NCBI RefSeq assembly: GCF_005870085.1
Contig: NZ_SZNM01000001.1
Coordinates: 62,001-126,000, forward strand
From: Aquibacillus sediminis
GTDB lineage: Bacteria; Bacillota; Bacilli; Bacillales; Amphibacillaceae
Direction of reading: 5' to 3'
DNA: 64,000 nucleotides
The position numbers were made by a program, and so were the translations under genes. The notes under the pieces are model-generated. The model did not search any database. It was given only the letters and a program-made list of their open reading frames with translations, and was not told where the DNA came from. Of this stretch, positions 49,220 to 58,193 are shown piece after piece; position 1 is the first letter of the stretch, and the number at the start of each line of letters is the position of its first letter.

Positions 49220-49807
49220 TTAGTTTCGTTCAATTAAGACTGGTTGTAGTTGTTTAAACTCTAATGCATGTTCAATTGTTTTTGGGATTAGCGTCATATC
49301 TGATACGAGAGAATTTGGTTTTTTTATTGGATCGTCCTGGCCATATGGCACAAAGTACATGAGCTTGGTTGACATTAACCGCATTAAGTTCGTGCCATTT
49401 AATCCTAATGCGTCATTCGTCGAAATAGCTAACACAATCGGATTACCATTACGCATCGTTGCCTTCGTTGCCATTAACACCGGGCTATCAGAAATCGCAT
49501 TCGCCAACCGACTCATCGAATTACCTGTAAGTGGTGCAAGCACCATACAATCTAGTGGCTCTATTGGACCAAGAGGTTCTGCATCAACGATGGTAGTGAT
49601 TGGCTCTCTACCAGTTATATCCTTTATTTTTTGCAGGTGATCTTTTGCTTTACCAAATTTGGTATCTGTTGTTTGTACGGTATAAGAAACAACAGGAACG
49701 ACTTCTGCTCCCAATTCAATCAACTTTTCAATTTGCGGAAAAACATCATCATAGGTGCAGTGTGACCCTGTTATTCCAAATCCGATTTTTTTACCTTTTA
49801 AAGACAT
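49220..49807 (-). CDS. spoVFB: Dipicolinate synthase subunit B
   Basis: 195 residues. A flavoprotein-fold protein: KKIGFGITGSHCTYDDVFPQ (5-24), PLTGNSMSRLANAISDSPV (about 92-110). With SpoVFA it oxidises dihydrodipicolinate to dipicolinic acid in the mother cell, giving the spore its Ca-DPA. It starts 1 bp past the spoVFA stop, with GGGAGG before the ATG. Confidence 0.95.
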   Translation of the reverse strand: MSLKGKKIGFGITGSHCTYDDVFPQIEKLIELGAEVVPVVSYTVQTTDTKFGKAKDHLQKIKDITGREPITTIVDAEPLGPIEPLDCMVLAPLTGNSMSRLANAISDSPVLMATKATMRNGNPIVLAISTNDALGLNGTNLMRLMSTKLMYFVPYGQDDPIKKPNSLVSDMTLIPKTIEHALEFKQLQPVLIERN

Positions 49808-49808
49808 G

Positions 49809-50705
49809 TTATTTTTTCCTCCCCTGAAACGCTTCTCTTAAAATTTGTTCAATAACAATGCCTAGAATTTCGCCAGCAGTTTTTGGTGCTACCATCCCTG
49901 GTAAACCGAGAGAATGTAATGCGTTTATCCCTCTTTTCTTTGCATAGTCAAAATCAACACCACCAGGTTTGGAAGCTAAATCAATAATTAATGTGTGTGA
50001 TTGCATCGGTTTAATCGCCTCATCATCGACTACTAATGATGGAACAGTATTGATTAAGATGTCACAGTTTGGAGTATATGCAGTTAACTCACTAATGTGA
50101 AATGCCTTTAATCCCATTTCATTTGCTCTCGCGATATCCTCTTTTTTTCTTGCTCCAACAATGACCTCTGCCCCTAGTCCAGAGAATTTACTTGCGACAC
50201 TTAATCCAACTCTTCCTAACCCGAGAACAATAACTTTAGATGAGTGGATAGTAAAGTCTGTATTTTGAATTGCAATCATTATTGTCCCTTCAACAGTTGG
50301 AATCGAATTATAGATTGCCACATCATTTCGGTTCATAAGGGGCACTAATTGAAGATTTGCTTCTTTCACACAGTTTGTTAAATACTCGGTTGCGATCCCG
50401 CTAAATACAAGACAATGACTTGGTAATTTTTTAAACCAATCAACAGTTAATTTTATATTTTTATCAGAAAAGACTGTTTCAATATACCCATCTTTATTAA
50501 TACCTGGAATAGGCAAGATGACTGCATCAAGGTCGGTAACTTGTAAATCTTCTAATTCCACTTGTTTAACGTCCGTAAATCCTTGATTTAATTGATTAAA
50601 TCCTACTAACTGAATAGTTAAATCGGATGATCTAGATAAATTTTTGATCATCTCTAAATACCTAGCATCACCGCCTAATACAGCTATATTTTTCGTTCGT
50701 ACCAT
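49809..50705 (-). CDS. spoVFA: Dipicolinate synthase subunit A
   Basis: 298 residues. NAD(P)-binding Rossmann segments appear early (NIAVLGGDARYLEMIKNL, 5-22) and in the middle (KVIVLGLGRVGLSVASKFSG, about 152-171). GLPGMVAPKTAGEI near the C-terminus is family-typical. It forms DPA synthase with SpoVFB. GGTGAGGTG precedes the ATG, and a sigma-K-type promoter lies ~40 bp upstream, in line with mother-cell expression. Confidence 0.95.
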   Translation of the reverse strand: MVRTKNIAVLGGDARYLEMIKNLSRSSDLTIQLVGFNQLNQGFTDVKQVELEDLQVTDLDAVILPIPGINKDGYIETVFSDKNIKLTVDWFKKLPSHCLVFSGIATEYLTNCVKEANLQLVPLMNRNDVAIYNSIPTVEGTIMIAIQNTDFTIHSSKVIVLGLGRVGLSVASKFSGLGAEVIVGARKKEDIARANEMGLKAFHISELTAYTPNCDILINTVPSLVVDDEAIKPMQSHTLIIDLASKPGGVDFDYAKKRGINALHSLGLPGMVAPKTAGEILGIVIEQILREAFQGRKK

Positions 50706-50741
50706 TTTTTCACCTCACCTGGTGTAATCACTTTTCTTTGT

Positions 50742-50769
50742 TATTTTATGATACATTCACTAGTTAGTG
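50742..50769 (-). promoter_or_regulatory. Probable sigma-K promoter of spoVFA
   Basis: Minus-strand CATAAAATA (50742-50750) fits the sigma-K -10 CATANNNTA exactly. An AC (50767-50768) lies 16 bp upstream, as the -35 requires. Confidence 0.6.
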
Positions 50770-50781
50770 ATTATTTGCATG

Positions 50782-50813
50782 AAAAAAATCTGCCACGAAT
50801 GGCAGATTTTTTT
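50782..50813. terminator. Terminator between ymxH and spoVFA
   Basis: A perfect 14-bp stem (50782-50795 with 50800-50813) has T runs on both strands. Confidence 0.88.
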
Positions 50814-50929
50814 AGAGTTATATTTCTTGTTTTTTAAAAGGGCATAGTTACAAAACACCCTTTTCAAAATCCTACGAAAAAGTTAGTGCAAAAGAACACA
50901 CTTTGCTTTCTAACTCTAATTGAAACCAG

Positions 50930-51100
50930 ATTCATTGCTTCAGCAGAATACTCCGTTTCATATAGACGAAGTTATCATCAGCCTCTAGATCTGCTGTGAA
51001 GTGGTAATCAGCACATATTTATGAGCTAAATGTGCCCTGGATTTACTCTGAAGTGTGAAATCAGTACACGAATACGTGCTAAACGTGCCCTGGACTGTTA
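50930..51100. repeat. Tandem ~46-bp repeat and hairpin remnant downstream of ymxH
   Basis: Two imperfect direct copies (50997-51041 and 51049-51094) share TGAAGTG..AATCAG.ACA and GTGCCCTGGA, with about 80 percent identity by eye. Each has a small hairpin (GCACAT...ATGTGC in the first). Just before them, GCTTCAGCAGAATACTCCG (50938-50956) resembles the start of hairpin B. The rest of 50820-51182 shows no supported gene. Confidence 0.5.
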
Positions 51101-51182
51101 AAAGCATAAAACTAATACAGGTTATTGCACATCATATAGCTACTGTGTACAACCTTGTAGTAGATCATAAAGGCAATTCCAG

Positions 51183-51413
51183 CTATGATTCGATGATTAT
51201 CATATCATCACCAATTGTTTTTATATCCTTCCAATTAATTCTGGTGCTATCCCCTTCACGTTTCATTCCAAACCAACTATAATTTGGGACAATAAACGAT
51301 TCAATTTGTCCAGTTTTTTCGTTTAGTTCAAGATCCGTTTGCCCTAATACACCTAATCGTGTCCCGCTTTTGACATTAACAATTTCTTTTCCACTAAGAT
51401 CTTTATATCGCAA
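51183..51413 (-). CDS. ymxH: YlmC/YmxH family PRC-barrel sporulation protein
   Basis: 76 residues, starting at a TTG (51411-51413) behind GGAGGGG at normal spacing. YKDLSGKEIVNVKSGTRLGVLG is the PRC-barrel opening, and FIVPNYSWFGMKREGDSTRINWKDIKTIG is conserved in the YlmC/YmxH family. Members are expressed in sporulation; the molecular role is unknown. The position between mlpA and spoVFA matches B. subtilis. Confidence 0.9.
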   Translation of the reverse strand: MRYKDLSGKEIVNVKSGTRLGVLGQTDLELNEKTGQIESFIVPNYSWFGMKREGDSTRINWKDIKTIGDDMIIIES

Positions 51414-51496
51414 TCCAACCCCTCCATTAGGAAATATTTATCATTATCTACCCGCCAAAAACGCAATCAGATTCTACTAGTATATTATGCACTCAT

Positions 51497-51527
51497 AAAA
51501 CAACCTATGAGTAAAACTCATCGGTTG
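51497..51527 (-). terminator. Terminator after mlpA
   Basis: Stem CAACCGATGAGT/ACTCATAGGTTG (one mismatch) followed on the minus strand by TTTTATG. Confidence 0.75.
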
Positions 51528-51529
51528 CC

Positions 51530-52744
51530 CTATTTCGGTGATATTAATGCACTGGAATAAGAGCCATTAAACATTTGTTGAATTACTTTATATGTGGAAC
51601 TGTGACTTACAGCATCTATTGCTTCTATCATCTCATCCAAAGTGCGATGTCGTTGTAATAACAGTTCATTTTTACCATTTCTGCTCATTCTACTATTGGT
51701 GCTCTCGAGACTTAGCATTAAACTACCCTTTAATTGTTCTTTACTATTTGTCAATTCCTTATCAGTTAAACCGTTTTTCATTAGATCATCAACGGTTTGC
51801 TCAATCGTTTCTTTTAACAATGGCAACTGGCTTTTGCCTGTACCAGCATAAATTGTTAACAGTCCATTATCTAAAAATGAGCTATGATAAGAAAACACAG
51901 AATACGCTAATCCACGCTGTTCGCGAACTTCTTGAAATAATCGTGAACTCATACTACCACCGAGAATATTGTTCATCACAACTAAACTATAAACATCCTG
52001 ATCATCGATGGAAAGCCCATTATATCCAATACAAAGATGAGCCTGTTCTGTTTCTTTCTTACGTTGAATATGATCTGCTACAAACGTTGGTTTTTCATAA
52101 CGATACCCTTCTTGATTTGTTTCAAATTCTCCAAAATATTGTTCTATTTCGCTAATAAAAGTGTCCTCCACATTACCAGCTACTGATATTACGATATTAT
52201 TAGGTGTATAATTTTTGTTCATATAGTTTCGTAAATCATCTGGTGTGAACGACCGTAATATCTCCTCTGTTCCAAGTATCGGAAATGCTAATGGATGGTT
52301 TCCATAAGTAGCCTCTGACAATAAATCATGCACAATGTCATCTGGTGTATCCTCAGACATTTTTATTTCTTCTAGTACAACATTCTTTTCTCTTTCCATC
52401 TCTTGTTTATCAAACGCTGAATGAAAAAACATATCTGCAAGAATCTCTAATGCATATTCCTTATGTGTATCCAACACTTTTGCATAGAAACAAGTATACT
52501 CTTTTGAAGTAAAGGCATTTACTTGACCACCAATTGCATCAAATGCTTCTGCAATATCTCGTGCTGTTCGCTTTTCTGTCCCCTTAAAAAACATATGTTC
52601 CAAAAAGTGTGATATTCCATTGTTTTTACTATCTTCATTACGAGAACCTGTACGAATCCAAATACCCATCGTTACTGATCTAACCGCTGGAATGTCTTCA
52701 AGTACAATACGTAGGCCATTTTGACATGTATGTTTTTTTAACAA
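51530..52744 (-). CDS. mlpA: M16 zinc peptidase MlpA (YmxG)
   Basis: 404 residues starting at a TTG (52742-52744) 7 bp after AGGAGG. Zinc motif HxxEH in GISHFLEHMFFKGTEKR (about 46-50) with the distal Glu in EKNVVLEEIKM. The C-terminal M16 repeat carries NILGGSMSSRLFQEVREQRGLAY. B. subtilis MlpA influences extracellular protease levels. It lies 34 bp after ylxY, probably co-transcribed. Confidence 0.94.
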   Translation of the reverse strand: MLKKHTCQNGLRIVLEDIPAVRSVTMGIWIRTGSRNEDSKNNGISHFLEHMFFKGTEKRTARDIAEAFDAIGGQVNAFTSKEYTCFYAKVLDTHKEYALEILADMFFHSAFDKQEMEREKNVVLEEIKMSEDTPDDIVHDLLSEATYGNHPLAFPILGTEEILRSFTPDDLRNYMNKNYTPNNIVISVAGNVEDTFISEIEQYFGEFETNQEGYRYEKPTFVADHIQRKKETEQAHLCIGYNGLSIDDQDVYSLVVMNNILGGSMSSRLFQEVREQRGLAYSVFSYHSSFLDNGLLTIYAGTGKSQLPLLKETIEQTVDDLMKNGLTDKELTNSKEQLKGSLMLSLESTNSRMSRNGKNELLLQRHRTLDEMIEAIDAVSHSSTYKVIQQMFNGSYSSALISPK

Positions 52745-52778
52745 AGCACTTCCTCCTAATTAACGTCAATCATTCAGT

Positions 52779-53726
52779 TTATCTTTTCTCACTTAATAGT
52801 TTTTCTAATGATACAATTTTATACCCTTTTTGTTGGATGTTTAAAATTAATTCCTCAAGCCCTTGTTCGACCACATTTGTTGGATGCATGAGGATCATCG
52901 CACCTGGATGTAGATTATCCATAACTCGGTTAACCATAACAGAAGTGGAAGGTTTTTGCCAATCTATCGTATCAACAGACCATAAAATTGTTTCCATTTC
53001 AAGTTGAGAAGCCGTTTCAACTACTTGTTGATTAAAACTTCCACTCGGTGGTGCAAACCATTTAGGCTGTTCATCTGTAATCGCTTCTAATATATCATTG
53101 GTTCTTTCGATCTGTTCTGTATTTTGAGCAGTTGACAAACGTTTCATGTCTGGATGATTATAGGCATGATTTCCAATTGTATGCCCTTCTTCTTGAATCA
53201 TTTTCACTAATTTTGTGTTATTACTTGCCCATTTTCCTTCGATAAAGAAATTAGCTTTTACATCATGCTTTTTTAAGGTATTTAACATACTTGGAATGTT
53301 ATCTGTTCCCCATGCAACATTAATTAGAAAAGCTACCATTTGTTTATCAGGATGTCCTCGGTAAATTGGAGAAGGTGGTAAATCCTCTAACGATACTTCA
53401 GGCTCAACCTGTTCATATATTAATAAGGATTGATCGAATTCACCATTTTCACTCATCTTTTCATATGATTTTTCAATATTAATTTTAAGGCCATTTAAAC
53501 CTGGCATCTTTTTCCATACATTATCTATTTTAGCATCTTGAGGAGGTTCCTCAAGTTCTTGACTCTTCTGTTTAATTTTATTATATATTTCTTCTTTATG
53601 TAAAACAGGTTCTGAAGGTTGCGAATAGGAATCCTCACTTTTAATTGCAAAAGGATTTAACTCTGGTTGAAATGCAATAGTAGCCAAAATGATAAATGCG
53701 ATAAATTGAATTACTAAACGTTTCAC
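52779..53726 (-). CDS. ylxY: YlxY-type polysaccharide deacetylase-like protein
   Basis: 315 residues from the GTG at 53724-53726 behind AGGGGGGATAGT. An N-terminal signal/anchor (KRLVIQFIAFIILATIAF) precedes a NodB-fold domain (about 140-310). The metal-binding HxxxxH histidines survive in GHTIGNHAYNHPD, and the C-terminal ILMHPTN motif is present. Motif 1 reads LINVAWGTDNI instead of TFDDG, so the catalytic base Asp is replaced. This is typical of the YlxY/sporulation subgroup and suggests altered or no deacetylase activity. Confidence 0.88.
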   Translation of the reverse strand: MKRLVIQFIAFIILATIAFQPELNPFAIKSEDSYSQPSEPVLHKEEIYNKIKQKSQELEEPPQDAKIDNVWKKMPGLNGLKINIEKSYEKMSENGEFDQSLLIYEQVEPEVSLEDLPPSPIYRGHPDKQMVAFLINVAWGTDNIPSMLNTLKKHDVKANFFIEGKWASNNTKLVKMIQEEGHTIGNHAYNHPDMKRLSTAQNTEQIERTNDILEAITDEQPKWFAPPSGSFNQQVVETASQLEMETILWSVDTIDWQKPSTSVMVNRVMDNLHPGAMILMHPTNVVEQGLEELILNIQQKGYKIVSLEKLLSEKR

Positions 53727-53905
53727 ACTATCCCCCCTCACATAAGCCTATGAAAAAATGGGACAAGGTAGAACGTTTCCCGTACAAATAATGATCATAA
53801 TCCTTTCATTGAATAATGAAAGGTATTATGTCATAAAAAACATAAACTCCGACGTACATCGTAATTTCTGCAATTTTAAAAAGGTAAGTGCTAGACTTCC
53901 GCTGC

Positions 53906-54126
53906 GGAAATACACTACGCTTTCCATGGGTGGCTAATGAGCCTCCTTGAAAATAAAGCCCAATTTTCTGCGTGCGATGAGTCGCTGTCGAAGCCTTCCT
54001 TGTCCTCATTCGTCCCTCACTGCGGGGTCTCATCTAGGATACATTAAGGATTACAGGCTAAAACCGTCCTTGTCGGACAACGCCTGTATGACCCTTGCCG
54101 GGCCCTAGGAGAGTCCGTGTATTTCC
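53906..54126. repeat. Long imperfect hairpin A3
   Basis: Perfect outer arms GGAAATACAC/GTGTATTTCC. The interior closely follows A1, including TGCGTGCGATG, CTCACTGCGGGGTCTCA and the AGGCTAAAACCGTCCTTGTC segment. Confidence 0.75.
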
Positions 54127-54274
54127 TCCGCTATGGTGTGTGTATCGTAATATTTCATAGCCTTTTGCTTGATTATATGAACACAGAATCACTTTTCACA
54201 TGGATAATACACCCAGACCAAGCTATTGCTTTAGGTATCTTATCTGACGTTAATAAGAAAACTACTACAGCGTA

Positions 54275-54388
54275 GGTAGAATACGGAGACTCCTTTGGGA
54301 ACAGCGCGAGCCGAAGATCCACTTAGTAAAGTGGGCTTCTTTACGAAGTTAGCTGAGGCCGTGCCCATGGAAAGCGAACTATTCTACC
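54275..54388. repeat. Long imperfect hairpin B3
   Basis: Arms GGTAGAATAC and TATTCTACC pair with compensating change relative to B1 (C to T on one arm, G to A on the other). Compensatory change suggests the stem itself has been maintained. Confidence 0.7.
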
Positions 54389-54500
54389 GAAGCGATCATA
54401 TAGCACTTAGTTTTAATCAGGAAAAAGTATAATTCACAAAAAAGAGTTACGTCGGTGTTTCTATCAACTATGAATAACCTTCTAATTTAAAAAAAGCCAT

Positions 54501-54530
54501 AAAAAAAGAAACTGGCTTGCCAGCTTCTTA
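54501..54530 (-). terminator. Terminator after pnp
   Basis: Stem AAGAAGCTGGC/GCCAGTTTCTT (one G-U) with a short loop, followed on the minus strand by TTTTTATGG. Confidence 0.85.
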
Positions 54531-54535
54531 CTTTT

Positions 54536-56650
54536 TTAGGACTTGGATTTTTCGCTTTTTTCCTTTTCTTCCTTTAATACAGCTTTTCTTGACAAGTTTA
54601 CTCTTCCTTGTTTATCGATTTCTTTTACTTTAACCATAATTTTATCACCAATCGATACTACATCTTCGACTTTGCCAATTCTTTCCTCAGCTAACTCAGA
54701 AATGTGAACAAGCCCTTCTTTGCCTTTGTATAATTCAACAAAAGCGCCGAACTTTTCAATTCGTTTAACAGTACCTAGATACATTTCACCAGCTTGGACT
54801 TCACGAACTAAATCTTCAATGATTTTTTGAGCCTTTTTATTCATATCCATTTCTGTGGAGGAGATGAACACTTTACCATCTTGCTCAATATCAATTTTCA
54901 CTCCAGTTTCTTCGATGATCTTATTGATTTGCTTACCACTTGGTCCAATAACATCACGAATTTTATCTGGGTTAACACTCATTGTTAAGATTTTCGGTGC
55001 ATATTGAGATAGTTCCTCTTTTGGTTGACCGATCGTTTCAAGCATGTGATTTAAGATATGCATACGACCTTTTTGTGCTTGTGTTAATGCTTCTTCTAAA
55101 ATCTCTTTTGAAAGTCCTTCGATCTTAATATCCATTTGTAGCGCTGTAACACCTTCAGAGGTACCAGCAACTTTAAAGTCCATATCACCTAAATGGTCTT
55201 CCATGCCTTGAATGTCACTTAAAATCGTGTAATCTTCTCCTGATTTCACTAGCCCCATTGCAATTCCAGCTACCGGTGATTTAATAGGTACACCTGCATC
55301 CATCATTGCCAATGTACTTGCACAAATACTTGCTTGTGAAGTAGAACCGTTTGATTCTAATACTTCTGAAACAAGACGGATTGTGTATGGAAACTCTTTT
55401 TCAGAAGGTACCACTTTTTCTAGTGCACGTTCACCTAATGCACCATGACCAATTTCTCTTCGGCCAGGACCTCTGATTGGGCCAGTTTCTCCAACACTGA
55501 ATTGTGGGAAGTTATAATGGTGCATGAAACGCTTAGATTCTTCTAAGTCTAAACCATCTAGAATTTGCACATCACCAAGTGCTCCTAGTGTACATACGCT
55601 TAGTGCTTGCGTTTGACCTCTGGTAAACAACCCAGAACCGTGCGTTCTTGGTAACACACCAATGCGAGAAGATAGTGGACGGATCTCATCAATTTGACGT
55701 CCATCAGGTCTGACGTTTTCTTTTGTAATAAGTCGACGAACCTCTTCTTTAACAATCTTGTCAAGAACTCCCTTAACTTGGTTAATAGTCGATTCTTCTG
55801 CTTCCTCATATTCAGCAACAATCTGTTTCTTAACCGTTTCAATCGCTTCTTCACGTGCATGTTTTTCTTGCACTTGAATTGCTTGAACTAGATCCGCTTT
55901 TGCTTTAGTTTCTACTTCCGTGGTAATTGCTTCATCTAACTCAAACAAAGTAACTTCCATCTTCTCTTTTCCAACTTCAGCAATTATTTCTTCTTGGAAT
56001 GCAACAAGTCTTTTGATTTCTTCATGCCCAAACATAATTGCTTCTAACATTACTTCTTCTGGAACCTCATCTGCCCCAGCCTCTACCATGTTAATCGCAT
56101 CTTTCGTACCTGCAACGGTTAGGTGAATGTCACTCTTCTCTTCTTGTTCAATCGTTGGATTGATCACGAACTGTCCGTCCACTCTTCCAACAATAACCCC
56201 TGCAATTGGTCCTGCAAACGGAATATCTGAAATACCTAGTGCAAGAGATGAACCGATCATCGCTGCAATTTCAGATGGATTATTTTGGTCTACACTCATT
56301 ACCGTACTGATGACTTGCACCTCATTACGATAGCCATCAGGAAACAATGGACGAATTGGACGGTCAATTAAACGTGACGTTAAAATTGCCTTTTCACTTG
56401 GACGTCCTTCTCGTTTAATGAAACCTCCAGGGATTTTACCAACAGCATAAAGTCGCTCTTCATAGTTCACTGTTAGTGGAAAAAACGGTAAATCTTTTGG
56501 TTCATTTGAGCCTGTTGCTGTAGCTAATACAGATGTATCACCATATTGAACCATGCAAGCTCCGTTTGCTTGCTTAGCCAATTCTCCAATTTCAACCGTA
56601 AATGGTTGACCAGCTATTTCGGTGGAGAATACTTTCTTTTCTTCTGCCAT
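54536..56650 (-). CDS. pnp: Polynucleotide phosphorylase
   Basis: 704 residues. Two RNase PH-like domains (the second with GGTS-type phosphate loop in [15 protein letters not shown], about 433), an inter-domain helical segment, then KH ([20 protein letters not shown], about 557) and S1 ([20 protein letters not shown], about 625). It phosphorolyses RNA from the 3' end and can add tails. AGAGGAG precedes the ATG. Downstream of rpsO, the conserved arrangement, though a terminator follows rpsO. Confidence 0.97.
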   Translation of the reverse strand: MAEEKKVFSTEIAGQPFTVEIGELAKQANGACMVQYGDTSVLATATGSNEPKDLPFFPLTVNYEERLYAVGKIPGGFIKREGRPSEKAILTSRLIDRPIRPLFPDGYRNEVQVISTVMSVDQNNPSEIAAMIGSSLALGISDIPFAGPIAGVIVGRVDGQFVINPTIEQEEKSDIHLTVAGTKDAINMVEAGADEVPEEVMLEAIMFGHEEIKRLVAFQEEIIAEVGKEKMEVTLFELDEAITTEVETKAKADLVQAIQVQEKHAREEAIETVKKQIVAEYEEAEESTINQVKGVLDKIVKEEVRRLITKENVRPDGRQIDEIRPLSSRIGVLPRTHGSGLFTRGQTQALSVCTLGALGDVQILDGLDLEESKRFMHHYNFPQFSVGETGPIRGPGRREIGHGALGERALEKVVPSEKEFPYTIRLVSEVLESNGSTSQASICASTLAMMDAGVPIKSPVAGIAMGLVKSGEDYTILSDIQGMEDHLGDMDFKVAGTSEGVTALQMDIKIEGLSKEILEEALTQAQKGRMHILNHMLETIGQPKEELSQYAPKILTMSVNPDKIRDVIGPSGKQINKIIEETGVKIDIEQDGKVFISSTEMDMNKKAQKIIEDLVREVQAGEMYLGTVKRIEKFGAFVELYKGKEGLVHISELAEERIGKVEDVVSIGDKIMVKVKEIDKQGRVNLSRKAVLKEEKEKSEKSKS

Positions 56651-56803
56651 ACTTCTTGTACTCCTCTCAAGGTAAATAATAAAAGAGTGCCCTTGTTTAT
56701 GAGGATGTTCAAAAAAGCCAAGATTATGAAATGTTTAAACTAATTTTTAATTCTCAGCCGATTGATCCTCAAGGAAAAGCTCTATGTACCTATTTTTGTG
56801 TAC

Positions 56804-56832
56804 AGAAAAAGCGGGAATACTCCCGCTTTTAA
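56804..56832 (-). terminator. Terminator after rpsO
   Basis: Stem AAAAGCGGGA/TCCCGCTTTT followed by T on the minus strand, between rpsO and pnp. Confidence 0.85.
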
Positions 56833-56837
56833 GTACA

Positions 56838-57107
56838 TTAACGACGTAAACCAAGTTTTTTAATAAGTTCACGATAACGTGTTACGTCTTTTGCACGTAG
56901 GTAGTTTAATAAGTTACGACGTTTACCTACCATTTTTAATAGACCACGACGTGAGTGGTGATCTTTCTTGTGAACACGTAAGTGCTCGTTCAAGTTTGTA
57001 ATTTCTTCCGTTAGGACAGCGATTTGTACCTCTGGAGATCCAGTGTCGGTATCATGAGTTTTGTACTCATTAATGATTTCATTTTTACGTTCTTGTGTGA
57101 TTGCCAT
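56838..57107 (-). CDS. rpsO: Ribosomal protein S15 (uS15)
   Basis: 89 residues from the ATG at 57105-57107 behind GGAGGTGAACAGG (an in-frame GTG lies three codons upstream). [53 protein letters not shown] and the ending IKKLGLRR identify S15, an early 16S rRNA binder of the platform. A structured leader upstream may mediate autoregulation. Confidence 0.98.
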   Translation of the reverse strand: MAITQERKNEIINEYKTHDTDTGSPEVQIAVLTEEITNLNEHLRVHKKDHHSRRGLLKMVGKRRNLLNYLRAKDVTRYRELIKKLGLRR

Positions 57108-57136
57108 CCTGTTCACCTCCTATAATGTTTAAATCC

Positions 57137-57184
57137 CCATTCCCCTAGCAAGCGTCGGAGTACTTCGCATTGCCAAGCGGATGG
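57137..57184 (-). promoter_or_regulatory. Putative S15-binding leader structure of rpsO
   Basis: On the minus strand the rpsO leader folds into an outer CCAT/ATGG helix enclosing GCAATGCG/CGCTTGC (57148-57154 with 57166-57173, one bulge). rpsO leaders of Bacillaceae carry an S15-recognised junction, so autoregulation is plausible. I did not verify the protein-contact motif. Confidence 0.4.
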
Positions 57185-57233
57185 TTTCCGTAATTAAGAT
57201 TACAACTTTTTTTGTGAAAATGCAAGAGTAAAT

Positions 57234-58175
57234 TTATTCTTCTTGTAAAACTGAGCGGATTTTTGTCTCATCCTCTTTTAATTGGGTTACTAATTCCTCA
57301 ATTCCATTAAACTTTTTTTCTTCACGAATGAATTTTTTCCATTCTATTATTAATTCTTGCCCATATAAATCCCCTTTATAATCAAAAATATGAACTTCAA
57401 TAGATGGTTTTTCGACATTTTCATGAAAAGTGGGTTTATAACCTAAATTCGCCATACCGGGATAAGTTTTTCCGTCAAATTTAACGACAACTGCATAGAC
57501 CCCAACCTTAGGCAATAAATAGTTTGCCGATGGCCTTATATTTGCGGTTGGATAACCGATTGTACGCCCACGTTTGTCTCCTTCATTCACTACACCTCTC
57601 ACTGTTAACGCCCGCCCCAGTAATTCAGTAACTTTATCAACTTGTCCATTTTCCATATATTCCCGAATTATTGTGGAGCTAATTTTCTGACCATTGTTTG
57701 TCTGTTTTTCAATAACAGTATATTGAAACCTACCTTTTGCATGATCAGCAATCGTTTCCATCGATCCCTTTCCTTTATGTCCATATGTGAAATCAAACCC
57801 AGCAACTAAATGCTTTATATTTAAATCAAGAATAAAGTGATCAATAAATTGTGCTGGAGCAACCTGTGATAGTGTTTCATTAAACGTTATCACATATAAG
57901 CGCTCGACACCAAGTGCTCTCAATATTTCTTGTTTCTCGACTAAGGGTGTAATATAGTTTACATGTTTGTTTTCCTGTTTTAATACTACAGATGGATGTG
58001 GAGAAAAAGTAATCACACTACTCTTAACATTGAGTTCCTTCGCTTTGTTCATTGCAGTTTGAATAACTTGCCTATGTCCTTGATGGATACCATCAAAAAA
58101 ACCAATAGCAGCTACAGATGCCGGGATTTGATCTTTCGGTAATTGATGTGGATAACTTAATCTAATTGTTTCCAC
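57234..58175 (-). CDS. ribC: Bifunctional riboflavin kinase / FMN adenylyltransferase
   Basis: 313 residues from the GTG at 58173-58175 (AGGTG 6 bp upstream; another in-frame GTG lies three codons earlier). The N-terminal FAD synthetase nucleotidyltransferase has AAIGFFDGIHQGHRQVI with the HxGH-like motif and STIIREYM. The C-terminal riboflavin kinase domain has VNEGDKRGRTIGYPTANI. It makes FMN and FAD. Follows truB by 18 bp, at the distal end of the rimP-nusA-infB operon. Confidence 0.96.
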   Translation of the reverse strand: METIRLSYPHQLPKDQIPASVAAIGFFDGIHQGHRQVIQTAMNKAKELNVKSSVITFSPHPSVVLKQENKHVNYITPLVEKQEILRALGVERLYVITFNETLSQVAPAQFIDHFILDLNIKHLVAGFDFTYGHKGKGSMETIADHAKGRFQYTVIEKQTNNGQKISSTIIREYMENGQVDKVTELLGRALTVRGVVNEGDKRGRTIGYPTANIRPSANYLLPKVGVYAVVVKFDGKTYPGMANLGYKPTFHENVEKPSIEVHIFDYKGDLYGQELIIEWKKFIREEKKFNGIEELVTQLKEDETKIRSVLQEE

Positions 58176-58193
58176 TATGTTCACCTACTTTCT

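Larger units (their letters stand above)
53844..54460. mobile_element. Palindrome-carrying repeat unit 3 (617 bp)
   Basis: Contains the same two hairpins in the same order as unit 1 (A3 53906-54126, B3 54275-54388), separated by an AT-rich spacer. The ends differ from units 1 and 2: AAACTCCGACGTA (53844-53856) and TACGTCGGTGTTT (54448-54460) form a 13-bp inverted repeat with one mismatch. It lies between the pnp terminator and ylxY. The boundary call is less secure than for units 1 and 2. Confidence 0.5.

Noticed and set aside
51592-52155. 187-codon plus-strand ORF opposite mlpA
   Set aside because: Antisense shadow of a well-conserved gene, with no ribosome site and no protein-like composition.
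53806-54033. ORF of 75 codons in repeat unit 3
   Set aside because: Arginine-rich translation of hairpin A3 with no ribosome site; not maintained in A1.
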